Shown here one piece after another: positions 30,453 to 40,405 of a DNA stretch of 64,000 bases. Position numbers and translations under genes: made by a program. The number at the start of each line of letters is the position of its first letter. Position 1 is the stretch's first letter. The stretch is from Clostridiaceae bacterium. Lineage in GTDB: Bacteria > Bacillota > Clostridia > Oscillospirales > Acutalibacteraceae. The DNA is taken from the NCBI GenBank assembly GCA_016280595.1, contig JAEEHB010000060.1, positions 1-64,000 of the forward strand, written 5' to 3'. Under the pieces are notes generated by a model. The model worked only from the letters and a program-made list of their open reading frames with translations. It did not search any database and had not been told where the DNA came from.

Positions 30453-31937
30453 TTAAATATCAATCATGCCGAGCACGACTTTTTCCATTTCGGATTTCTC
30501 ACAGCAGCCTGAAAATCTGATTTTCTTATCCTTGAGGCCCGCGAGGGGAGCGGGGCACTCAAGAGAAGTGATTTCGGCGAGTCTGTCAACCATTTCAAAT
30601 TCGTCAAGGCCCTGCTGTCTGCCGTCAATCGCCTCAAGCACGGCGGCGCTGAATTTGAAGGGACTTGCCGTTGCCGCGATTACCGTGGGCGTGCAGTCGC
30701 CTGTGGCGGCGCGGTAGTTATTGTAAACAGTAACGGCAACTGCGGTGTGAGTGTCGCACAGGTAGCCTCTTTCTCTGAAATTCTCCGCTATGGTGCGCTT
30801 TGTGGCTTCATCGTCGCAGTATCCGGCGGCAAACACCTCTTTGATTTTAGCGAGAGTTTCGCCGTCAACCGTATATTTGCCTTCGCTTGCAAGCAGAGAC
30901 ATCCACTCTTTCACTTTTTCGCTGCCGGCTATTGAGTAAAGCAGACGCTCGAGGTTTGATGAAATAAGGATATCCATGGAAGGGGAGATGGTGGTGTAAA
31001 ACTGCCTGTTTCTGTTGTAAACTCCCGTAGTGAGAAACTCGGTGAGCACAGAATTGCTGTTGGAAGCGCAGATGAGTTTCGCGACCGGCAGACCCATTCC
31101 CCTTGCGTAATATGCGGCAAGAATGTTGCCGAAGTTGCCCGTGGGCACGGTGATGTTTATCTTATCGCCGCACTTGATACTGCCGTCTTTTACGAGGTCG
31201 CAGTAGGCGGAGAAGTAATATACTATCTGCGGAGCGAGCCTGCCCCAGTTGATGGAGTTGGCGGATGAAAACGCCTTGCCGTGCGAGCGGAGAATATCAC
31301 CGATTCTTTTATCGGTAAAGATTTTCTTTACTCCGTTTTGAGCATCGTCAAAGTTGCCTCTGATTGCGCTCACGGCAACGTTGCCGCCCTCCTGGGTGCA
31401 CATCTGCAGTTTCTGCATCGCGCTCACGCCGTCGCTCGGGTAAAAGACGAGAATTCTTGTGTTTTCAACGTCTTTGAAGCCCTCGAGAGCCGCTTTGCCG
31501 GTGTCGCCTGAAGTTGCAACGAGTATAACCGTCTCAACGCCCTGTGCCACTTTGCTGTTTGCAACGGTCAGCAGGCGCGGGAGAATCTGCAGCGCCATAT
31601 CCTTGAACGCGCAGGTCGGACCTTTGAAAAGTTCCAGAATGTATACTCCGTCGCTCAGCTTTGCAACGGGGGCGATTCTTTTATCCGAAAAGCCCGTTTC
31701 ATAAGCGCCTCTTACGCAGGAATCAAGTTCTTCGGGGGTGAAATCGGTGAGAAATCTGCCGAGTATGTCTTTCGCTCTTTCTATATATCCTTTTTCTGAA
31801 AGCGCCGCGATTTCATCGAGCGTTACCGAAGGAATGCTCTCGGGCACGAAAAGCCCGCCGTCAGCGGATATGCCCTCGGAAATCGCCTTTGAAGCGCTGA
31901 CTTTTACGGAAGGATCTCTGGTGCTGATATAGTTCAT
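30453..31937 (-). CDS. thrC: Threonine synthase
   Basis: MNYISTRDPSVKVSASKAISEGISADGGLFVPE; LFKGPTCAFKDMALQILPRLL; ATSGDTGKAALEGF. Start at MNYIST with RBS. Confidence 0.96.
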   Translation of the reverse strand: MNYISTRDPSVKVSASKAISEGISADGGLFVPESIPSVTLDEIAALSEKGYIERAKDILGRFLTDFTPEELDSCVRGAYETGFSDKRIAPVAKLSDGVYILELFKGPTCAFKDMALQILPRLLTVANSKVAQGVETVILVATSGDTGKAALEGFKDVENTRILVFYPSDGVSAMQKLQMCTQEGGNVAVSAIRGNFDDAQNGVKKIFTDKRIGDILRSHGKAFSSANSINWGRLAPQIVYYFSAYCDLVKDGSIKCGDKINITVPTGNFGNILAAYYARGMGLPVAKLICASNSNSVLTEFLTTGVYNRNRQFYTTISPSMDILISSNLERLLYSIAGSEKVKEWMSLLASEGKYTVDGETLAKIKEVFAAGYCDDEATKRTIAENFRERGYLCDTHTAVAVTVYNNYRAATGDCTPTVIAATASPFKFSAAVLEAIDGRQQGLDEFEMVDRLAEITSLECPAPLAGLKDKKIRFSGCCEKSEMEKVVLGMIDI

Positions 31938-32095
31938 AAAGTCACCTTCTTGCATAAATCGGTTTATTATATCACGCCCGCATATATTTGTAAAGAAAAA
32001 AGATAACAAAAAACAACTTGTAAATGAGGCTGTGATGTATTATTATTGACTATAAGGGCGGCAATATGCCTCACCCGGAATAAGGAGGAAATACA

Positions 32096-34273
32096 ATGCC
32101 TGTTTTTTTCGATGAAGAAAAAAAGATTTTCAAACTTGACACAGCCGGCTCGAGTTATATTTTTGAAATTTACGAGCAGGGCTACCTTGTTCACCTTTAC
32201 TACGGCGCAAAGATACCCGACAGCAACGTGACATCCTTTGTTGACAGAGGCTTTTTCGCCTCCGAATGTCCCGTGAATATCAATATCGACAACCCCCGCT
32301 TTTCCCCCGATGTTTCACCGTTTGAGTTCCCGGGCGAAGGCTCGGGCGATTTCAGGTCGTCCGCAATCGCCGTGAGAAACGAAGAGGGCAACAACGTAAC
32401 GGATATGCGCTATGTTTCCCATAAGATTTACCCCGGCAAGCCCGCGATTGAAGGCCTGCCCGCCCTGTTTGTAAATGATGAGAGCGAGGCGCAGACTCTT
32501 GAGGTGCTTGTGCGCGACAGTGTCACGGGCGTTGAGGCGGTGCTTTTCTACACCGTGTTTGAAAAATACAGCGCGATGACCAGAAGCGTGAAGGTCATCA
32601 ATCCTACCGCCAAAACCGTGCGCATCGAAAGAATCATGAGCTGCTGCGTTGATTTTGCCACGCACGATTACGATATGATTACCCTCTACGGCAAGTGGCT
32701 CAAGGAAAGAAGCCTTGAGAGAGCGCCGCTCACCCACATAAAGCAGGGCGTAGCGAGCAAGAGAGGCTCGTCAAGCCATCATCACAATCCCTTTGCCGCC
32801 ATTGTCGATCACGACTGCAACGAGGATTACGGCAGCGCCTACGGTTTTAACTTCGTTTACAGCGGCAACTTCGTCTTTGAGGCGGAGATTGACCCGTTTG
32901 CGGGCACACGCGCCGTGATGGGCATAAATCCGGAGGGCTTCGAGTGGACTCTCGAAAGCGGAGAATCATTCAGCGCGCCCGAAGTGGTTATGGTTTACTC
33001 GGATGCGGGTCTGGGCAAAATGAGCCGCACCTTCCACCGCCTTTATACCGATAACCTCATAAGAGGCAAATGGGCTCATATAAAACGCCCATTGCTCATA
33101 AACAACTGGGAAGCCACCGGTATGGATTTCACGGGTGACAAACTCGTCACCTTCGCCGAAAGGGCAAAGGAACTCGGCATAGATATGCTCGTTATGGACG
33201 ACGGCTGGTTCGGCAGACGCGACGACGACACGAGTTCACTCGGCGACTGGATTGTAAATGAAGAAAAACTCGGCGGTCCACTCAACAAATTCATTGAGAG
33301 AATCAACGCTCTCGGCATTAAATTCGGCATCTGGTTTGAGCCCGAGATGGTCTCGCGTGACAGCGACCTTTACCGCGCGCACCCCGACTGGTGCATTCAC
33401 GTGCCCCGCAGGGAAAAGAGCATCGCCAGAATGCAGTACGTACTTGATTTCGGCAGAAAAGAAGTGCGCGATTACATCTATTCGCTTATGTACGGCATCC
33501 TCTCCGCAAACAAGATTGACTATGTCAAATGGGATTTCAACCGCTATCTCTCCGAGGCGGGCTCGGCGGGCCTTCCCGCAGACAGGCAGAAGGAAACCTT
33601 CCACCGCTTCGTGCTCGGCACTTATGATATACTCAACCGCCTTACAACCGATTTCCCCGATATTCTGCTTGAGGGCTGCGCGAGCGGCGGCGGCAGATTT
33701 GATCCCGGTATGCTCTATTATTCCCCGCAGATATGGTGTAGCGACGATACCGACCCGATTGAGCGCCTGAGCATCCAGTTCGGCACCTCGCTCTGCTATC
33801 CCGCCTCCGCAATGGGCGCCCACGTTTCAGCCAGCAGGCGCGCGTGCCTTGAAACAAAAGGAAATATCGCCCTCTGGGGCACCTTCGGCTACGAGCTTGA
33901 CCCCAACACCTTCACCGAAGAGGACAGGGAAACAGTTAAACTTCAGGTCAATGAATACCATAAGTATTACGATGTGATTCATTCGGGCGATTTATACCGC
34001 CTGATTACCCCCGATAAGAACGATTTCAGGGCCGCGTGGATGTTTGTCTCGCGCAATAAAGAGGCGGCTCTGGTCACAAGCGTTGTTATGAGGACTCCCG
34101 AGGACCGCGCCTTCTTCCTGAAACTCAAAGGTCTCGATCCGGATAAGTATTATGTGGAGGACGAGAGCGGAGAGGCCTATTCGGGCGCGCTGCTTATGAA
34201 CGCCGGTCTCTGCCTCAATAATTACGGCAACGCGGACGGTGACTCGTTCAAGATTTATCTGCGCGCTTTGTAA
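32096..34273 (+). CDS. Alpha-galactosidase, GH36
   Basis: MDDGWFGRRDDDTSSLGDW, YVKWDFNRYLSE, LEGCASGGGRFDPGMLYYSPQIWCSDDTD. Confidence 0.95.
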   Translation: MPVFFDEEKKIFKLDTAGSSYIFEIYEQGYLVHLYYGAKIPDSNVTSFVDRGFFASECPVNINIDNPRFSPDVSPFEFPGEGSGDFRSSAIAVRNEEGNNVTDMRYVSHKIYPGKPAIEGLPALFVNDESEAQTLEVLVRDSVTGVEAVLFYTVFEKYSAMTRSVKVINPTAKTVRIERIMSCCVDFATHDYDMITLYGKWLKERSLERAPLTHIKQGVASKRGSSSHHHNPFAAIVDHDCNEDYGSAYGFNFVYSGNFVFEAEIDPFAGTRAVMGINPEGFEWTLESGESFSAPEVVMVYSDAGLGKMSRTFHRLYTDNLIRGKWAHIKRPLLINNWEATGMDFTGDKLVTFAERAKELGIDMLVMDDGWFGRRDDDTSSLGDWIVNEEKLGGPLNKFIERINALGIKFGIWFEPEMVSRDSDLYRAHPDWCIHVPRREKSIARMQYVLDFGRKEVRDYIYSLMYGILSANKIDYVKWDFNRYLSEAGSAGLPADRQKETFHRFVLGTYDILNRLTTDFPDILLEGCASGGGRFDPGMLYYSPQIWCSDDTDPIERLSIQFGTSLCYPASAMGAHVSASRRACLETKGNIALWGTFGYELDPNTFTEEDRETVKLQVNEYHKYYDVIHSGDLYRLITPDKNDFRAAWMFVSRNKEAALVTSVVMRTPEDRAFFLKLKGLDPDKYYVEDESGEAYSGALLMNAGLCLNNYGNADGDSFKIYLRAL

Positions 34274-34352
34274 AGTAAAACAACTTTACAAAATACGCAA
34301 AAATGTCCGTTTTTCACAGAAATCTTATATAATAAAAGAAAATTCAGCGCAT

Positions 34353-34403
34353 AAAACCCGCTGCTTGTAATGTGATAATGCTTTACAAACGGCGGGCTTT
34401 CTG
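34353..34403 (+). terminator. terminator after the alpha-galactosidase gene
   Basis: AACCCGC..TTGTAA..loop..TTACAA..GCGGGCTTTCTGTTT interrupted hairpin. Confidence 0.6.
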
Positions 34404-34731
34404 TTTGCTCTGAGCGGGTTTCCGCAACCTCCGGCACTCTGAAACAGGACCCGGAATTCGTCCGCAATATTCTTTAATGGCAAAATAAGCGTTGGAAATG
34501 ACACGATTTGCCACTTCTGAGGAAGTTTTGCGGCGAAAATGCCGGGCACGGAAACTGCATTGTGTATTTCGCCGAATTTATTTGTGAAATTATTACAAAT
34601 TTTAATGTAAAGCAAAAAACTTTTACATATTTATCAAGGCTTTGTCAGACCTGAAGCAGCAGAAAAATTAACAAATTCGGGCGCCGAAAATTAGAAAAAT
34701 TTACAAAAATTTATTTGCCTATATATATATG

Positions 34732-34761
34732 TTGACAGCGGCGCTTTATATTAGTTATAAT
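34732..34761 (+). promoter_or_regulatory. Consensus sigma-A promoter TTGACA-N18-TATAAT
   Basis: TTGACA 34732-34737; TATAAT 34756-34761; predicted start near 34768. Confidence 0.85.
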
Positions 34762-34767
34762 TCTCTT

Positions 34768-34998
34768 GAACATAAAGCGCACAGAGGGGGTAGTGCCCCC
34801 AAAAGCACTCAAGCCTCAGCGCAAAAGGTGTTCTTAATGGATTGACAGCGTGTCGTTTCAGCCGGTTTCCCGGCGGACGGCGTTGGCGAAGGCACAAAGG
34901 GAGGTCAGTCGCGGCGCGTGTCCGGGCGCACGGTTCCGGGCATGGTCAATCCGGAGCAACCTTAATGTATCTTAACCCGACAGGAGGTAAAAACCAGA
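34768..34998 (+). promoter_or_regulatory. Long structured 5' leader of unknown class
   Basis: About 230-nt GC-rich leader in an AT-rich intergenic region; GGGGG-TAGTG-CCCCC hairpin (near 34786-34800), enclosing ATTGAC/GTCAAT pairing, CCGG-rich internal stems. Confidence 0.5.
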
Positions 34999-37900
34999 AT
35001 GAAAAAATCACTTCGCGTAATTTCTCTCATTCTCTCCGTAGTTCTTGTAATGAGTACCCTTACGGTAATGGGCTATGCCAGGGCTGATTACAAAGGCAAC
35101 AACAGCACGTTGCTCAATCCCAACAATGCAAACGGATTGAAGTTTGACGATGTTGACACTGCCGTTTATTCTACGGAACAATACGCCACTATGGCGCTTG
35201 ACAGGCTCGATCAGCTGCTTGCCGAGTTGAACCTCAACCTTGAGATTCCCATCATCGGCAACCTCAACTTAACGAGCATCGACAGCACCATAGCCAATGT
35301 CAAATCACTTTGGCAGGGCGTTTCAGGTCTTCTCAACTCACTGGGCGACGCTTCACTGCTTGACCTGAGCGCCATTCAGAACACTGCCAGAGCAAACGGC
35401 TCCGACCTGCAGGTTGTTTATGACCTGCTCGACCTTATCGGCGGCCTTGCTCCCATCGCCAGCCTCTATGTTAGCGGCCAAATCGATCTCGGCCTGTTAA
35501 ACGGTCTGATTTCCGATTATGTCTTCAACATCAGAGAGCTTGTGTTCGGCCTTCTCTGCCAGCTTACCGGCCTTGCAGAAGGTCAGCAGCTCACCAACAA
35601 CAAGGGCGTTGGTACTGAAGATTATGAATACTTTGATGTAAAAGCTATCCCCGTCAGATACACTCAGTATGACGGCACCAGAAGCCCGACCATCGTATTC
35701 CTTCAGGACCTTCTCAACAACCTTGTTCTCGGTAACTGGGAAAAACTGAATGACCGTTTCTACGGTATCACCACCGCAGATATCGGCTACGGCGTCAACA
35801 ACAAGGGCTCATGGGTTGTATATGATGAATATATGTTCCGTGACGGCTCCGCATCCGGCGCTATAATCGATAAAACAACCAATCCGCTCGATCTTGAGCA
35901 TTACGACTATTACGGCTGGGTACATCCCGACAGATGGGTAACCTTCGGTCTCGGCGATGCTATCAGAGTCGCAAAGAATTCTGCTGCTCCCGCTCCTTCC
36001 TATTCAAAAGTTGACGTAAGCAGATTCACCGGCGGTAACAACGGCCTCAATGTTTACAATATGGTTGAAGAACTTCTTCTTCAGGCATACAACGGCATCG
36101 CTGTTCCCGTTCTCAACAGAATCGTTGCAAGGTGGCTCAATGAGAAGTGCGGCTACACCTTCGACAGCAAATACACCGAAGAGTGGATGAGAGACGCCAA
36201 CAACAATATTGTGACGGACGAGCAGGGCAACAACGTTCCCAACCCGTACTACGACTATATGTATATGGGCGAAGCTCCCGAAGAAGGCGCAAATTCCAAC
36301 GAAGCCATCTTCAAGATCTTCAACGCGGGCAACATTCATGTTCCCTATGCAACAGTTGAGTATCCTTACACACTGTTTGTTGACGCGTTTAACCACAACG
36401 CCGTAAACTTTGTTGATAAAATCATCAAGTACACTTCCAAGTCTACTTCCGGTGATGTCACCACCTACACCTGGAAAGATTTCAACAGTGCCGGTGTTGA
36501 GATTGCTTCCTATAATCTTGAACTTATCGACGGTGACAAGAGCAACCTTTCTCAGAACGTCCAGAACCTTGTCAAGTTCATTCTCAAGGTTACCGGCAAC
36601 GAGTTCTTCTCCAATTCTCTTGTCAACAGAGGAGAAGTTTATGATATAGACGAAATTGACCACCTTGAGTATCAGTCACTTATCGCTTATATCATCAGAA
36701 GCGTTATCAACGCCAGCGTTGACTGGATGTACATCCCCGACAATGCCGAAACCGAGACTATCGTCGGCGCGGGTCTTGAAGCATGCGCTCAGCTCGCATA
36801 TCAGGATATTCCCCAGTTTACCTACACTCTTCCCAAGACCACAGACTTCAGCACCCTTGAGGCTTACAATGTGGCCGCTATCAAGGAAGCCCTCAGAATC
36901 CTGATGGATGTTGCGGTTTACAACATCAACGCCAACCTTGACGCCGAGTATGCAACCGCTCCCGGCGCATCAACCACCAACAACGGCACCACCAACAACA
37001 CCGGTCTTCTTGCTTACCTCGGCAGCAACTCTTCTGTCGATTACACCAAGACCATCAGAGCACTTGCCGCATGGGGCGTAACCTTCTGGGCATCCACCAA
37101 ACTTCCCGGCGCAAGCTCATACAGCTGTCTGCTTAACAGAGATTTCAACAGTGACAACTACGGCGGCGCTTACACCAACCTTACCGAAAACATGGTTTGG
37201 GAGGACCTTGATACCCTTCTTAACAGCATTATCCCCATCAAGGGCAACACCGCATGGCTCGCCACCGAAATCAACTCGCAGACTTATGTAGTTAAATCCC
37301 TTTTATTTGATTACATTATATATCCTCTCGTCAACAACCAGTGGCCCACTCTGCTGAAGCTTCTCTCCAGAAACGAGAACAACAACGCAGAATTCAAGGC
37401 ATACGGTATTGAGAGAGTTATTATCAACCTTCTCAAGAGAATCTTCGATGTTCTCTTCCCGAACGTTTTCGCGGCAGACAAATTCGCTATCGATGACATT
37501 ATCAATAACACCCTTCTTTCAAACATGGTATCCGACCTTCTTACTACTCTGTCGGCCACGCTGAGTGTACAGACCAGTAAGACCAACAAAGTTCCAATCT
37601 CCGGCAGAGGTAAGATTATAGCCGGCGTTGCTCTTCCCATCGTATGTAAGATTCTCGGTCTTGACAGCAGACAGGAGTTCGGCGAGCTTGAAAACTACAT
37701 CCCGTCTGTTATCTTCCCCGACGGCAACAACAACTATAAATTCCAGGTTTTCAACGGCTCCACCGGTGTTAACACCAGTTACATGAACACCAGCGGCCGT
37801 GTTATCGACCATCTTTACACTTATAAGATTCTCACCGCGAAGTTCAAGGATGTTACCGCCTCAGGCGAAGGCACCAACCTCACCGGTCTTTCACAGAATG

Positions 37901-40323
37901 ACCAGATTGCCGGCGATCCCGCAGATGTTACCATTCCCAATATTACCGCGGGCAAACTTCTCAGAGTAAGAATTACTTATAATGTTCTTGATGAGAGCGG
38001 TTCACCGCTTCAGGCAAAGAACGAAAACAATCAGCTTGCCGATCAGGTTCTTACGAGTGACAAGTACTGCTACGTTGTTGCCGATGAAGATGCGGCAAAG
38101 AGCGACAGCGATGCTATCGCCACCGCGAATATCGGCGGATTCATCGTGAAGTACGCTCCCGATATCTATCTTGACAGCGGCACCGGCCTTTCCGGCATCA
38201 ACGATTACTCGATTGAAGTTAAGAATGACAGCGGCTCGGGCGGTCTGAGCATCGGCAACCTCAACGCATCCAGCCCCTGGATTGCAAAATCCACCGATGC
38301 CAAAGACATCTCGGTTGCCACTACCGAGCAGGGCGCTTCCTACTACCTGTATCCCTTCGATGCAGATACCACCAACTATACGAGAACCGCTTGGGAATAT
38401 CAGAAAGATGAAGACGATGCCTATGTTCTTGACCAGTGGGGTCAGAGAATAAAGACCACCGAAATCATCGAAGACGGCAAGACCAATATTGCCGACAACG
38501 TTTACACCGTTTCTGTTCCCGTCGTCATCGAAGGCGGCTCCTCCGCCTCCATCCAGGTCAGAGTTCACCTGTATGACAGTTACGGCCTCGGTTCACTTGT
38601 AAACAACGTACTTAAGAAGAACTATTCTTACAACAGCGTCAGGACCACCGGTACAGACGCGGTTGACACCCTTGAAGCTGAACTTATTAAAGCAATCCAG
38701 TTCCTCTATCCTCCCAGAAGAAACGGCGCCACATTTGAAGCCGATTCTGTGGAAGACGGAACAAGCAAATTCCTCACTCTTTACAGAGCGCTTTACTCTG
38801 CAGAGCAGGGTCTTGACAATTACCTGCTTCCCGCCAGCGCGCAGGAACTCTGGAATGCTATTGAAGGCACAGCATCCGCTCCCGGCATGAAGCACAATTA
38901 CAGCCGCGAGTCCTTCGTACGCAACGGCGTAACCCTCTATTACAGAGATTACCTTGAATATGATGAGACCGGTTATCAGTACTTCGGTCAGAGAAACTAT
39001 GTTGCTCACTCATATAAGGTATATAAGAACGCCGTAAGCTACGCAAACGGCTTGCTTGACAAAGAGTGGAAGTATGTCAATTACACTCCCGAAGAGTTCG
39101 ATGAACTTTCAGCCGAAGAACAGGCAGACGTAATTGAAGCCTTCCAGAATCAGGAGCCCGATATCATCACCCCGATTGAGTTCAGCTATGCAACCCATAT
39201 GCTTACACTCACTTATAACAGGCTCCGTCCCTACACCGAAAACAGCAACTCCAAACTTCTCCTTGCAATCTCCACCTACGGCTCAGAAACCGGCGACTTC
39301 ACCTCAGAGTCAGCCGCAAATTACGCCAGAGCGGTTGCCTTTGCAAATGCTTCCAAGACCAGCAACAACGCCGAACGTTACAACAAGGCGATGAGCAACC
39401 TCATAGAAGCGTGGAAAGGCCTTGAGCCCGGCGCAAATTATGACGATCTTGATGCGGCCGTTGAAGCAGCTCTTGAGATCTTCTCCGATCTCGGTATTGC
39501 CGATATGGCAGGCGACCTTGACCCTGACGCCCTTGCAACTCAGGACACTTACACTGCCGCTTCCATGGATGCTCTTGTTGCAGCATACGAGGCAGGCCGT
39601 ACAGCGCTTGACGAGCTTTCCTACTCATTAGCCGAGCAGGATAAGGTTGATGAACTTGCAGACGCAATCACCACCGCAATCAACAACCTCGAAGATTATA
39701 ATCCGGGCAGCGGCGGAGATGACGAAGATGAATTCTCATTCGGTGCTAACGATGAGTATTATGCAGAGGGTTGGCACGGTGAAGAATATGCGCCTTACAT
39801 TGACGAAGATTATGCTTCTCAGGCTGAATTGGAAGAAGTATACATTGAGGATCTGGGAGACGTTGTTCCGGTCAGCGGCGTAGTATTCGGTCTTCCCTCA
39901 GGCGCGGAAACGGAAGCCGTTAACAGTATGTTTACTGTAACTGACGGTTACTTTGTAATTCTTCCTTACAGTATTGACCCCGACAATATCAGCGAAGATT
40001 ATGCAAGTTCCGGCTCGGTTCTTCTCGTATTTGATAACAATGACGAGTTCCAGGGCGCATATATCCTTGCTCTCAGAGGCGACATTGACTCAAACGGCGC
40101 CTTTGATGACCTTGATATTGAGTGGGCAAGATTCGCCTTCGACAGCGACGGTGAAGACGGTTACGGTATCAAGTATTCAGAATGTGATGAACACAGATTA
40201 ATTGCTGCAGCTGATATGAACGCCGACGGCGCTTTCGACGACCTTGATATTGAGTATCTGCTGTTCTATTTCGACGGTGCGACACTTGATCAGGTAACAG
40301 GAGAAATCTTTATCGAAGAATAA
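34999..40323 (+). CDS. Giant secreted protein with C-terminal dockerin-like domain
   Basis: 1774 aa; signal peptide; C-terminal pair GDIDSNGAFDDLDIEWARFAFDSD ... ADMNADGAFDDLDIEYLLFYFDG resembling type I dockerin Ca-binding repeats. Confidence 0.85.
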   Translation: MKKSLRVISLILSVVLVMSTLTVMGYARADYKGNNSTLLNPNNANGLKFDDVDTAVYSTEQYATMALDRLDQLLAELNLNLEIPIIGNLNLTSIDSTIANVKSLWQGVSGLLNSLGDASLLDLSAIQNTARANGSDLQVVYDLLDLIGGLAPIASLYVSGQIDLGLLNGLISDYVFNIRELVFGLLCQLTGLAEGQQLTNNKGVGTEDYEYFDVKAIPVRYTQYDGTRSPTIVFLQDLLNNLVLGNWEKLNDRFYGITTADIGYGVNNKGSWVVYDEYMFRDGSASGAIIDKTTNPLDLEHYDYYGWVHPDRWVTFGLGDAIRVAKNSAAPAPSYSKVDVSRFTGGNNGLNVYNMVEELLLQAYNGIAVPVLNRIVARWLNEKCGYTFDSKYTEEWMRDANNNIVTDEQGNNVPNPYYDYMYMGEAPEEGANSNEAIFKIFNAGNIHVPYATVEYPYTLFVDAFNHNAVNFVDKIIKYTSKSTSGDVTTYTWKDFNSAGVEIASYNLELIDGDKSNLSQNVQNLVKFILKVTGNEFFSNSLVNRGEVYDIDEIDHLEYQSLIAYIIRSVINASVDWMYIPDNAETETIVGAGLEACAQLAYQDIPQFTYTLPKTTDFSTLEAYNVAAIKEALRILMDVAVYNINANLDAEYATAPGASTTNNGTTNNTGLLAYLGSNSSVDYTKTIRALAAWGVTFWASTKLPGASSYSCLLNRDFNSDNYGGAYTNLTENMVWEDLDTLLNSIIPIKGNTAWLATEINSQTYVVKSLLFDYIIYPLVNNQWPTLLKLLSRNENNNAEFKAYGIERVIINLLKRIFDVLFPNVFAADKFAIDDIINNTLLSNMVSDLLTTLSATLSVQTSKTNKVPISGRGKIIAGVALPIVCKILGLDSRQEFGELENYIPSVIFPDGNNNYKFQVFNGSTGVNTSYMNTSGRVIDHLYTYKILTAKFKDVTASGEGTNLTGLSQNDQIAGDPADVTIPNITAGKLLRVRITYNVLDESGSPLQAKNENNQLADQVLTSDKYCYVVADEDAAKSDSDAIATANIGGFIVKYAPDIYLDSGTGLSGINDYSIEVKNDSGSGGLSIGNLNASSPWIAKSTDAKDISVATTEQGASYYLYPFDADTTNYTRTAWEYQKDEDDAYVLDQWGQRIKTTEIIEDGKTNIADNVYTVSVPVVIEGGSSASIQVRVHLYDSYGLGSLVNNVLKKNYSYNSVRTTGTDAVDTLEAELIKAIQFLYPPRRNGATFEADSVEDGTSKFLTLYRALYSAEQGLDNYLLPASAQELWNAIEGTASAPGMKHNYSRESFVRNGVTLYYRDYLEYDETGYQYFGQRNYVAHSYKVYKNAVSYANGLLDKEWKYVNYTPEEFDELSAEEQADVIEAFQNQEPDIITPIEFSYATHMLTLTYNRLRPYTENSNSKLLLAISTYGSETGDFTSESAANYARAVAFANASKTSNNAERYNKAMSNLIEAWKGLEPGANYDDLDAAVEAALEIFSDLGIADMAGDLDPDALATQDTYTAASMDALVAAYEAGRTALDELSYSLAEQDKVDELADAITTAINNLEDYNPGSGGDDEDEFSFGANDEYYAEGWHGEEYAPYIDEDYASQAELEEVYIEDLGDVVPVSGVVFGLPSGAETEAVNSMFTVTDGYFVILPYSIDPDNISEDYASSGSVLLVFDNNDEFQGAYILALRGDIDSNGAFDDLDIEWARFAFDSDGEDGYGIKYSECDEHRLIAAADMNADGAFDDLDIEYLLFYFDGATLDQVTGEIFIEE

Positions 40324-40344
40324 TCTTTAAACGGTTTTAACAAT

Positions 40345-40369
40345 CCGGCGGGCGCAACCCGCCCGCCGG
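40345..40369 (+). other. intergenic hairpin between the two giant genes (no T-run)
   Basis: CCGGCGGGC-gcaaccc-GCCCGCCGG. Confidence 0.6.
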
Positions 40370-40405
40370 CAAAGAATAAACACTTATAAGGAGGCAGAAA
40401 TACAG

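Noticed and set aside
34768-34998. Assignment of the leader to a c-di-GMP, ydaO or cobalamin riboswitch
   Set aside because: Diagnostic conserved motifs are not present on reading; left as unknown class.
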